Source: Lysobacterales bacterium
GTDB taxonomy: Bacteria; Pseudomonadota; Gammaproteobacteria; Xanthomonadales; Xanthomonadaceae
NCBI GenBank assembly: GCA_016718605.1
Contig: JADKCY010000003.1
Location: 124,001-188,000 of the forward strand
Direction of reading: 5' to 3'
Length of the DNA stretch: 64,000 bases
Below, one piece after another: positions 8,539 to 15,873 of the stretch (its first letter is position 1; each line of letters opens with the position of its first letter). A program made the position numbers and the translations under genes. Under the pieces are notes generated by a model. The model worked only from the letters and a program-made list of their open reading frames with translations. It was not told the origin of the DNA and ran no database searches.

Positions 8539-9543
8539 ATGGATCCACAGCCTCGTTTGGGGCTGATTGTTGGTGAACCTGCAGGCATCGGGCCGGAGAT
8601 TGTGGTCAAGCTTGCGCAGAGCGCACGACAATCTGCGCTACTCGCTTTCGGCGATCCCTTGGTGTTGCAGCAAGCAGCCGAGCGCTTGGGGCTGCCCTTG
8701 CACCTGAGGCAATACGATGCATCGAACCCGTTACCCTGCGGTGCGGGCGAATTGGCCATCATCAGCAATTCGACTGCCGTTCCTGTCGAGCCAGGACAGA
8801 TCGATGTGCGCAACGCCGCGCACGTCATCGCCTGCTTGCAGGACGCTAGTCGCCGCTGTTTGGCCGGCGAACTTGATGGACTGGTGACCGCGCCTGTTCA
8901 CAAGGCAGTATTGAGCCAATCGGGCAAGCATTTTTCAGGCATGACGGGCTTCTTAGCGGAACAGGCGGGGCTCACCGAATCCGATGTGGTGATGATGTTG
9001 GCCAATTCCACCATGCGAGTGGCCCTGGTAACCACCCATATAGCGCTGCGCAATGTCGCCGAGACCATTGATGCCACGTTGCTTGCGCGCGTCACCCGAG
9101 TGCTGGTAGCCCGCCTGACAAGCGACTTCGGAATCGTTCATCCGCGTATCGCGGTCTTGGGCTTGAACCCACACGCTGGCGAGGCCGGACACCTGGGCAC
9201 CGAGGAGCGCGACATCATCGAGCCGTGGCTGCATTCGATGCGCCGCGAGGGGTTTGATCTCGTTGGACCGCTACCCGCTGACACCGCTTTCCTGCCGCAA
9301 CGATTGAGAAGTTTCGATGCCGTGCTCGCGATGTATCACGATCAGGGCCTGCCGGTACTGAAATTCAGCGGCTTCGAACAAGCGGTGAATATCAGTCTCG
9401 GACTACCTTACGTCCGCGTGGCCGTCGATCACGGCACGGCACTGGATCTGGCGGGCCAAGGCATCGCCGACCCTTCCAGTCTGCACGCGGCCTTGCGTTA
9501 TGCCGAAACATTCGTCACTCAGCGTCGCAGGCATTTCGCATGA
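8539..9543 (+). CDS. pdxA: 4-hydroxythreonine-4-phosphate dehydrogenase PdxA
   Basis: NAD-dependent oxidation step of the DXP-dependent pyridoxal-phosphate pathway, cytoplasmic. Family motifs: GEPAGIGPE at the N-terminus, the metal-ligand histidines in HKAVL, LNPHAGE and MYHDQGLPVLK, and the C-terminal VDHGTALDLAG. From ATG 8539 the protein is 334 aa. TTG 8512 in the same frame would overlap the surA stop by 4 nt and add nine residues, so the start is not fixed. Its stop overlaps the rsmA ATG (ATGA). Confidence 0.95.
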   Translation: MDPQPRLGLIVGEPAGIGPEIVVKLAQSARQSALLAFGDPLVLQQAAERLGLPLHLRQYDASNPLPCGAGELAIISNSTAVPVEPGQIDVRNAAHVIACLQDASRRCLAGELDGLVTAPVHKAVLSQSGKHFSGMTGFLAEQAGLTESDVVMMLANSTMRVALVTTHIALRNVAETIDATLLARVTRVLVARLTSDFGIVHPRIAVLGLNPHAGEAGHLGTEERDIIEPWLHSMRREGFDLVGPLPADTAFLPQRLRSFDAVLAMYHDQGLPVLKFSGFEQAVNISLGLPYVRVAVDHGTALDLAGQGIADPSSLHAALRYAETFVTQRRRHFA

Positions 9544-10385
9544 GCCACCAAACCAAAAAATCACTGGGTCAGCATTTTTTGCACTCACCCGGCATCATCG
9601 ACAAAATCCTCTTGGCCATCGCGCCAATGCTTGGGGATCGCCTTGTCGAAATCGGTCCTGGCGCAGGCGCGATCACCGCGCCGTTGCTGGCCAAGCATGG
9701 GCAACTGACGGTTATCGAGTTTGATCGTGATCTGATCCAACCATTGCGTGAGCTGGGCGGTAGGCTTGGGGACTTGCAGATCATTCATGCCGACGTGCTC
9801 AATGTTGATCTTTGCGTATTGGCGAGCGATCAGCCCATTCGGTTGATAGGCAATCTGCCATACAACATTTCAACTCCCATCCTCTTCCATGCCCTGAGTC
9901 ACCTAAAGTGCATCCGCGACATGCACTTCATGCTGCAGAAAGAGGTTGTCGACCGCATGGCTGCGGGCCCTGGAAGCAAAGTTTATGGCCGCCTCTCGGT
10001 CATGTTACAGGCACGCTGCCGGGTAGAGCCCTTGTTCATCGTGCCGCCTGGTGCCTTTCAACCGCCACCCAAAGTCGACTCCGCCGTGGTGCGGTTGCTG
10101 CCGCGTGCGCCACACGAATGCGTCATTGATGACTCGCGGAGTTTTTCCCAGATCGTGCGCGCCGCCTTTGCACAGCGCCGGAAAACGCTTCGCAACGCGC
10201 TCTCCGACGTTTGCAACGAGGCCGACTTGCGCGCGGTGGACATTGATCCCGGTGCCCGTGCCGAAACCGTAGCGGTTGCTCGTTACATTGCTTTGGCGAA
10301 CCGGCTGCACGCAGAAGGCAAGGCGCTTTCGCTGGATACATTGGCGCAGGATGATCAGCACGAGCGCGGCGGCGGCACCACGTGA
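9540..10385 (+). CDS. rsmA: 16S rRNA dimethyladenosine transferase RsmA (KsgA)
   Basis: Dimethylates two adjacent adenosines near the 3' end of 16S rRNA during small-subunit assembly. The 281-aa protein has the N-terminal KSLGQHFL motif, SAM-binding VEIGPGAGAIT, catalytic NLPYNIS, and the FQPPPKVDSAVV segment. The C-terminal helical domain is complete, with about 15 extra low-complexity residues. ATG 9540 overlaps the pdxA stop by 4 nt, showing translational coupling. Same order as in E. coli. Confidence 0.96.
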   Translation: MSHQTKKSLGQHFLHSPGIIDKILLAIAPMLGDRLVEIGPGAGAITAPLLAKHGQLTVIEFDRDLIQPLRELGGRLGDLQIIHADVLNVDLCVLASDQPIRLIGNLPYNISTPILFHALSHLKCIRDMHFMLQKEVVDRMAAGPGSKVYGRLSVMLQARCRVEPLFIVPPGAFQPPPKVDSAVVRLLPRAPHECVIDDSRSFSQIVRAAFAQRRKTLRNALSDVCNEADLRAVDIDPGARAETVAVARYIALANRLHAEGKALSLDTLAQDDQHERGGGTT

Positions 10386-10474
10386 CGGCGGCACACTTGA
10401 CGATTCAGCGCTGCGCGCAACAGCCAGCGCAACAGAGTTCGGGGAATTGCGTCGCCCGCTGCTAAAATGCCCGC

Positions 10475-10855
10475 ATGCCATCCATCGCCCCAGCCATTGA
10501 AGTTTCCGTCACCACACGTTACCTGCGTGAGCAGTCCGCGCCGGACCAGGCTCGGTACTCGTTCTCCTACACCATCACTTTGCGCAACGTTGGCAACGTC
10601 GCCGCACGTCTGCTGAGCCGTCAATGGATTGTGCGTGATGCCAGCGGACACACGGAGGAAATCCGCGGTGATGGCGTGGTCGGACAGCATCCGCATTTGC
10701 AGCCTGGGGAATCCTTCCAGTACAGCTCGGGCACAGTGATCGCAACGCCAGTCGGGACGATGCAGGGCTCCTATCGGTGGCAACTGGACGGCGGACGAGA
10801 GTTTGACACCCCGATCCCGGAATTCACGCTTAGCGGCCCTAGGACATTGCACTGA
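10475..10855 (+). CDS. apaG: ApaG family protein (Co2+/Mg2+ efflux protein)
   Basis: 126-aa beta-sandwich protein of the ApaG family, annotated historically as cobalt/magnesium efflux though its biochemical role is unsettled. Typical segments seen: the VTTRYLREQS strand, FSYTITLRNVG, LLSRQWIVRDASG and GVVGQHPHLQPGESFQYSSG. It follows rsmA after 89 nt and its stop overlaps the apaH ATG (TGATG). Confidence 0.95.
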   Translation: MPSIAPAIEVSVTTRYLREQSAPDQARYSFSYTITLRNVGNVAARLLSRQWIVRDASGHTEEIRGDGVVGQHPHLQPGESFQYSSGTVIATPVGTMQGSYRWQLDGGREFDTPIPEFTLSGPRTLH

Positions 10856-11703
10856 TGGCTGTTTACGCGATCGGCGATGTGCAGGGCTGCCTAGATCCAT
10901 TGCAGCGCCTGCTGGACAAGCTGCGCTTTGATCCTGCCGCCGATCACCTCTGGTTCTGCGGTGATCTGGTCAATCGAGGCGGGCAGTCTCTGGAAGTGCT
11001 GCGGTTGATCAAGGCGCTGGATATCCACTGCCACGTCGTACTTGGAAATCATGATCTGAGTTTGCTGGCAATTTCCATGCGCCGCGAAGACGAGCAACGC
11101 AAAGTCAATGCCGAGTTGCAGCGCGTACTTTTCGCCGAGGATCGCGAAGACCTGCTCGACTGGCTGCGTAAGCGGCCGCTGATGCACGTCGATGCTGCAC
11201 GTGGCTGGGCAATGGTGCATGCAGGCCTGGCACCCAAATGGACCATCCGTCTGGCGCGCCAACGTGCCCACGAGGTCGAAGCGCGGTTGCACAGCCCCGA
11301 CTATCGCAAATTGCTGCGTGGCATGTTTGGCAATCAGCCCGACACGTGGTCGCCCAAACTCAATGGCGCAGAACGCATGCGCGCCATCATCAACGTGTTT
11401 ACGCGAATGCGTTTTTGCAGCCCGAAGGGCAGCATCGCATTTGATGCCAAAGGGCGACCCGGCACGCAAAAGCCCGGGCTCTACCCATGGTTTGAAGTTC
11501 CTGGTCACGCGCAGCGTGAGCTGCGGCTGGTGTGTGGGCACTGGTCTACACTCGGACTCAGCATGACCAACAACGTCTTCTCGATTGATACCGGTTGTGT
11601 CTGGGGCGGACCGCTGACTGCGTTACAGCTGGATGCAGAGTGGCCTCGTGTCATTCAGGTGCCCGGCAAATCCGGCGGACGACCCAACCTGGTCGAGGAT
11701 TGA
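10855..11703 (+). CDS. apaH: Symmetrical bis(5'-nucleosyl)-tetraphosphatase ApaH
   Basis: Hydrolyses Ap4A to two ADP and also removes Np4 caps from RNA. 282 aa with the calcineurin-type phosphoesterase motifs in order: GDVQGC (residues 7-12), GDLVNRG, GNHD and a later VHAGLAP. Normal length (E. coli 280). The start overlaps the apaG stop by one base, as expected for this conserved pair. Last gene of the lptD block. Confidence 0.96.
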   Translation: MAVYAIGDVQGCLDPLQRLLDKLRFDPAADHLWFCGDLVNRGGQSLEVLRLIKALDIHCHVVLGNHDLSLLAISMRREDEQRKVNAELQRVLFAEDREDLLDWLRKRPLMHVDAARGWAMVHAGLAPKWTIRLARQRAHEVEARLHSPDYRKLLRGMFGNQPDTWSPKLNGAERMRAIINVFTRMRFCSPKGSIAFDAKGRPGTQKPGLYPWFEVPGHAQRELRLVCGHWSTLGLSMTNNVFSIDTGCVWGGPLTALQLDAEWPRVIQVPGKSGGRPNLVED

Positions 11704-11779
11704 GCCCAGCCACGACCGAATGGCACTCGAGTGCTTTACCTTGCGTATTGATGTGCGTCACTACCAAAGGAGAGTTCTG

Positions 11780-12277
11780 ATGAAACTGTGGTCACTGCTG
11801 TGCATCGTGGGACTGGGTCTTGCTGGCCCAATCGCTGCAGAAGAAGCGGTGGAGAAAGAGAGCGAGCAACCCGATAAGCGGCTCATCGAAGCGCTGGAGT
11901 CTGAAGGCCTGAAGTACGAAATTCTCGACACGGGCGAGTTGTCCGTACTGATCGAATGGACGGACGAGAATCGCAGCCAGATCGTACGTTTGCAATCCAA
12001 GACCTTTCGCTTCCAGCAGCACGAATACCGCGACATTTACTCCTTGGGTTATGAAATCAAGGAAGGCGAACAGCTGCCCATTGCCTTGGCCACCCGTTTG
12101 TTGACCGAGAGCAATACCTCGAAACTCGGCTTCTGGGCACTGCAGGAACATCAGGTCTACAACATTGCACGCATGGCCTCGCGATCAACGCCCAGCCAGA
12201 TACGCGAAGCGATTTTCTACGTTGCGCAGTACGCCGACGACCTGGAGAAAGAACTGCTCGGGACAGATGATTTTTGA
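11780..12277 (+). CDS. Secreted YbjN-like small protein
   Basis: 165-aa protein with a signal peptide (LLCIVGLGLAGPIAAEE) after ATG 11780; AAGGAGAG lies just upstream. After an acidic linker, residues 35-155 (GLKYEILDTGELSVLIEW onward) show the alternating strand/helix pattern of the YbjN / type III chaperone-like fold. That is recognition of style only. The in-frame extension upstream to 11633 overlaps apaH and is rejected. No function can be assigned. It is the last gene before a strong bidirectional terminator. Confidence 0.7.
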   Translation: MKLWSLLCIVGLGLAGPIAAEEAVEKESEQPDKRLIEALESEGLKYEILDTGELSVLIEWTDENRSQIVRLQSKTFRFQQHEYRDIYSLGYEIKEGEQLPIALATRLLTESNTSKLGFWALQEHQVYNIARMASRSTPSQIREAIFYVAQYADDLEKELLGTDDF

Positions 12278-12313
12278 GTGTCAAATCCATGATGGACCGC
12301 TCACACCGCCAAG

Positions 12314-12340
12314 AAAAAACGCCCTGATCGGGCGTTTTTT
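12314..12340. terminator. Bidirectional intrinsic terminator
   Basis: Perfect 11-bp stem, AAAAAACGCCC (12314-12324) and GGGCGTTTTTT (12330-12340), with a 5-nt TGATC loop. The A/T flanks provide a U-tract in both directions. It separates the YbjN-like gene (plus) from degP/mucD (minus). Confidence 0.95.
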
Positions 12341-12360
12341 CTTTTTCTGTCGACTTCAGA

Positions 12361-13782
12361 TCAGTCAGCCTGACCATCCGGTGTCACACTGACAAAACTG
12401 GTCTGCTCACCGCGTCGAATCAACAGCATGATGGGCTTTCCCGCGGCACCTGCCGCGACTGCCTCATTGAATGCACTGATACTTCCCACTTTGCTTCGCC
12501 CGACCATCAGCACAATGTCACCTGGTTGCAGATTGGCGCGACGCGCCGAAGCACCCGTGACCGACGCAATGACCACACCCTCACCACGCCCCAAGCCCAA
12601 CGCATCACGCTGCTCTGCACTCAATTCATCGACCGCAAATCCCAGCGGCCCCGATTGCCCCTGCTTCGCACCTGCCTTCGTCAAAGTACCGGTATCGCGC
12701 GGCAGTTCGCCAATCACGACATCGATCTCGCGTTGCCTTCCATCACGGAAGATCGTCAAAGCCACGGTCGAGCCCGGCTTGGCCGCGCCTACCAAGGGCG
12801 GCAACTCACTTGAGCGGCCAATCTCAACACCATCAAACTTGAGGATGACATCACCGATTTCCACGCCGGCCTTTTCCGCCGCACTGTCAGGACTGAAACC
12901 ATTGACCAATGCGCCACCAGGCTTATCCAGACCAAGGCCGGCGGCTGCGTCGCGGGCTACATCCTGAATCGTCACGCCCAGCAAACCACGCGCGACGAAA
13001 CCCTTGTCCTTCAGTTGATCCGCCGAGTTCATGGCCACCTGAATCGGAATCGCAAACGACACCCCCATGTAGCCGCCCGTATTGGAAAAGATTTGCGAGT
13101 TGATGCCCACAACCTCGCCATCCATGTTGATCAGCGGCCCACCCGAATTGCCGCGATTGATCGGTACGTCAGTCTGGATGAACGGTACGTACTGCTGCCC
13201 GGTCATCTGCGAGCTGCGCCCAACCGCACTGACAATGCCCGCAGTCACGGAGTGCTCGAATCCAAACGGCGAACCTATGGCCAGCACCCACTGGCCAGGC
13301 TTCAAGGCTTTGGCTTCACCCAGCCGCACGGCCGGCAAGTCTTTCGCCTCAAGCTTGAGCAATGCGACATCGCTTTGTTCGTCGCTGCCAACCACGGTGG
13401 CCTCCAACTCGCGACGATCGCGCAATCGCACAATGACCTCGTCCGCACCATCAATCACATGATGATTGGTCAGCACATAGCCATCTCCGGAGATGATGAA
13501 TCCGGTGCCCATCGAAGTACGATCGCGCGGCATCTGAGGCATACCAGGCATGCCGAAGAATCGCCGCAGCTCCTCTGGAATCTCGGCATCATCCATGCCC
13601 TTCTGACCACTGCGCGCCGCGGCCTCGGCGGTTCTCGTGGCTTCAATATTGACGACGGCAGGGCCAACCTGCTCCACCAGTCCGGTAAAGTCCGGCAAGT
13701 TTTGCGATACGACAGTTGAACTGAACAGGACGCCCGCCAAAAGGCAAACTGCGCCCATCCGTTTACGCAGACTCAGGCTCAT
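12361..13782 (-). CDS. mucD: Periplasmic serine protease DegP/MucD (DegQ-like)
   Basis: 473-aa envelope protease that degrades or refolds misfolded outer-membrane proteins. Signal peptide (MGAVCLLAGVLFSSTVVSQ), trypsin-like domain (about 85-250) with the catalytic triad in NHHVID, SDVALLKL and GNSGGPL, then two PDZ domains (about 265-360 and 375-470). The N-terminal methionine-rich loop (GMPGMPQMP) fits the DegP LA loop. ATG 13782 with GGAG about 8 nt upstream; the longer frame to 14007 overlaps rseC and is rejected. It closes the sigma-E operon, matching the algU-mucD order of pseudomonads and Xanthomonas, and ends at the shared terminator. Confidence 0.95.
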   Translation of the reverse strand: MSLSLRKRMGAVCLLAGVLFSSTVVSQNLPDFTGLVEQVGPAVVNIEATRTAEAAARSGQKGMDDAEIPEELRRFFGMPGMPQMPRDRTSMGTGFIISGDGYVLTNHHVIDGADEVIVRLRDRRELEATVVGSDEQSDVALLKLEAKDLPAVRLGEAKALKPGQWVLAIGSPFGFEHSVTAGIVSAVGRSSQMTGQQYVPFIQTDVPINRGNSGGPLINMDGEVVGINSQIFSNTGGYMGVSFAIPIQVAMNSADQLKDKGFVARGLLGVTIQDVARDAAAGLGLDKPGGALVNGFSPDSAAEKAGVEIGDVILKFDGVEIGRSSELPPLVGAAKPGSTVALTIFRDGRQREIDVVIGELPRDTGTLTKAGAKQGQSGPLGFAVDELSAEQRDALGLGRGEGVVIASVTGASARRANLQPGDIVLMVGRSKVGSISAFNEAVAAGAAGKPIMLLIRRGEQTSFVSVTPDGQAD

Positions 13783-13817
13783 CAGAAGTTCTCCAGATTT
13801 CGCGTTGATGATTTCAA

Positions 13818-14258
13818 TCAGACCGCACTGCGCACCCGTCGAATTTGCGGTCGCAAAAACGTGTGCCGCATGGCGCGACGCTTGGAAATGCGCGCCGCCG
13901 CCAAAGTTCCCGCCAGCGCACCCAGTGCCGCTGCGACACTTCCGAACGGATTCAGCAACACCGCACCGATCAGCATGCCGAGCAAAGGCCATCCATAGCC
14001 ATACCATGCCTGCTGTAGAAGACTTGCCTCGGAGAGGACCAGCTCTACCTCAACCCCGACGTGCAAAATCGGATCCTGGGTCGCCCGCGTCAACCGCATA
14101 TGCCGATCGATGGATCCGATCACCTCACAGTTGCCGGCGCACCCGCCACAACCGTGGCAACTGGGGGCAAGCTGCAAATGCCAGTAGCGATCGTCGACGC
14201 CAACCACCCATGCTGGACGAATGCGCGGTGACGAAAAATGCTCAGCGAGATCCTGCAT
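13818..14258 (-). CDS. rseC: RseC/MucC family regulator of sigma-E
   Basis: 146-aa inner-membrane protein of the RseC (SoxR-reducing) family. The N-terminal part holds a cysteine cluster C-x2-C-x2-C-x3-C (PSCHGCGGCAGNC, about residues 34-44). Two transmembrane helices follow (about 85-103 and 107-122) and a basic tail. In E. coli RseC modulates sigma-E and is part of the SoxR-reducing system. Start is ATG 14258 or GTG 14261; both overlap the end of rseA, implying coupling. mucD follows after 35 nt. Confidence 0.88.
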   Translation of the reverse strand: MQDLAEHFSSPRIRPAWVVGVDDRYWHLQLAPSCHGCGGCAGNCEVIGSIDRHMRLTRATQDPILHVGVEVELVLSEASLLQQAWYGYGWPLLGMLIGAVLLNPFGSVAAALGALAGTLAAARISKRRAMRHTFLRPQIRRVRSAV

Positions 14259-14889
14259 CACGAAGTGGTGGCTGGATCGGCTGCAGGGGTTCCGGCATCA
14301 AGGGCGACAACTGTTGCTTGCCGCTTGCCGCGCCATACTGACCTGACTGCAGTGGCAGATAAATCAACTGCGACTGCCCATTGGCATTGGGCACCCAAAG
14401 CGGCATCAGCGGTTGCGAGCGACGCGTGGCCGCCACCGTATGTGCTGCCCGCGAAAGATCAGGCCGCAGATCCTGTTCGCGAAGGCCCGATGGTGCGACC
14501 TCAGATTGGTTCACAGCCAGAACCCCAGGCGTCGACGTGCCGCCAGTGGACTCTTGCCCCACCGGTATCACCAGCAACGCGGCCACCGCGACGGACGCCG
14601 CCACCGCGGCACCGCCAGCCCATCGCAACGTGCGCGACGCCCAACCTGTGGCTTCGCGGCCAGCGCCTGACGCGGGCGTATCCAACGCCATCCGAATGGC
14701 ATCCGCAAACCCGTCGCGCAGCGGCGGACAGGTCTCTCCGCGCAGACAATTGCCGATTAGGTGATAACGCGCCCAAGTCTGCGCCAATACCGGATCAGTG
14801 CTGACTCGACGAGCCAGAAAACGCGCCGGATCGGCTTCGAGCTCACCATCTGCAAAAGCGGAAATCTGCTCGTTCAATTCGTTGTTCAT
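14242..14889 (-). CDS. rseA: Anti-sigma-E factor RseA/MucA
   Basis: 215-aa single-pass inner-membrane anti-sigma factor. The N-terminal cytoplasmic region (MNNELNEQISAFADGELE) is the standard RseA sigma-binding domain. A hydrophobic segment at about residues 89-110 is the membrane anchor, and a Pro/Gln-rich periplasmic tail follows, the site expected for DegS/RseP-type proteolysis. The start overlaps the rpoE stop by 4 nt (ATGA). No RseB/MucB gene follows; rseC is next. Sequence beyond the first 70 residues is weakly conserved, as usual for this family. Confidence 0.92.
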   Translation of the reverse strand: MNNELNEQISAFADGELEADPARFLARRVSTDPVLAQTWARYHLIGNCLRGETCPPLRDGFADAIRMALDTPASGAGREATGWASRTLRWAGGAAVAASVAVAALLVIPVGQESTGGTSTPGVLAVNQSEVAPSGLREQDLRPDLSRAAHTVAATRRSQPLMPLWVPNANGQSQLIYLPLQSGQYGAASGKQQLSPLMPEPLQPIQPPLRDAGSR

Positions 14890-15485
14890 GGCCGCACCCG
14901 CTCAGTGCCCATCAAGGGACGGAGTTTCTGGTCGATAGCATCACGCGCTCGAAAGATGCGTGAACGCACCGTACCGATAGGGCATCCCATCGCTTCAGAA
15001 ATCTCCTCGTAACTTAGACCGTCCACTTCGCGCAGCGTGATTGCCGTACGCAGCTCGTCGGGCAAGGCCGCGACGGTAGCAGTCACGATGCGTTCCATTT
15101 CCTGACGCGCCAGTTCGTGTTCGGGCGTATCGACATCGCGCAGGAACACGCCGCCGTCGTATTGAACGGCATCACCTGCGTCAATGTCATCGGTCGGCGG
15201 GCGCCGCCCTTTGGCGACCAGATGATTCTTTGCCGTATTGACGCCGATCTTGTAGAGCCACGTGTAGAACTGTGCATCGCCACGGAAGTTTCCGAGCGCA
15301 CGATAGGCGCGGATGAAACTCTCCTGCGCCACGTCCTGACATTCCGACCAGTCGTGGATGTAGCGTGAAATCACGCTGGTCAGCTTGTGCTGATATTTGC
15401 GCACCAACAGATCGAACGCGCGTTTGTCACCCGCCTGAACGCGCTGCACTAGCGCCAAATCCACATTGGGTTCCTGCTCGACCAT
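14886..15485 (-). CDS. rpoE: Extracytoplasmic sigma factor RpoE (AlgU)
   Basis: 199-aa ECF sigma factor controlling the envelope-stress response. Region 2 includes FDLLVRKYQHKL, DVAQESFIRAYRAL and the WLYKIGVNTAKN -10-recognition helix; region 4 includes the helix-turn-helix GLSYEEISEAMGCPIGTVRSR. ATG 15485 gives the family-typical start (VEQEPNVDLALVQR) with AGGAG 11 nt upstream. The frame is also open for 52 more codons to an ATG at 15641, downstream of the predicted promoter; I regard that as leader, not protein. First gene of rpoE-rseA-rseC-mucD. Confidence 0.96.
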   Translation of the reverse strand: MVEQEPNVDLALVQRVQAGDKRAFDLLVRKYQHKLTSVISRYIHDWSECQDVAQESFIRAYRALGNFRGDAQFYTWLYKIGVNTAKNHLVAKGRRPPTDDIDAGDAVQYDGGVFLRDVDTPEHELARQEMERIVTATVAALPDELRTAITLREVDGLSYEEISEAMGCPIGTVRSRIFRARDAIDQKLRPLMGTERVRP

Positions 15486-15873
15486 CCCGGGTCGTGCTCC
15501 TGTATCCGTGCGTTCCGACCCAAGCTTGACCACAGCATGCGGATTCTGGGTTGTCGACGATGTAGTGATGGCTGCGATCACGTTCCGCAAACGCAGTGGT
15601 GAGGGCAACAGCATAGACGCATCCATGTAGGCAACGCTCATTCAAATGATCCGTAGGGCCCAAATCGCACGCTGAGACATGCAGGCAAACAAAAAGTTCA
15701 CTCAAATAAAGCGCATCCATCGCAGCATGTGACGGCGTCGCTTGGCCTGAGCACGTGCCAAATTGAGATTCCGTACGCCGGCGGATTGACCATTTGCTCT
15801 GACGACTTGGATCATAGTCCGCACGGAGCGTGCTGCCCGCATCCAACCCCAACCCGCACCTGGAGACACCCTG
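15486..15873. other. 388-nt divergent intergenic region, rpoE / fadB-like gene
   Basis: Besides the sigma-E promoter at 15673-15699 it holds the long rpoE leader and the upstream region of the fadB-like gene, whose ATG at 15874 has GGAG 8 nt ahead. I see no convincing sigma-70 promoter or fatty-acid operator for the plus strand. Confidence 0.6.
15673..15699 (-). promoter_or_regulatory. Sigma-E type promoter of the rpoE operon
   Basis: On the minus strand GAACTT (15699-15694) is followed after 16 nt by TCTCA (15677-15673). This matches the RpoE/AlgU consensus GAACTT-N16/17-TCtga and predicts a transcript starting near 15666. It implies positive autoregulation, as known for rpoE/algU. The 5' untranslated leader would be about 180 nt. 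Confidence 0.8.
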
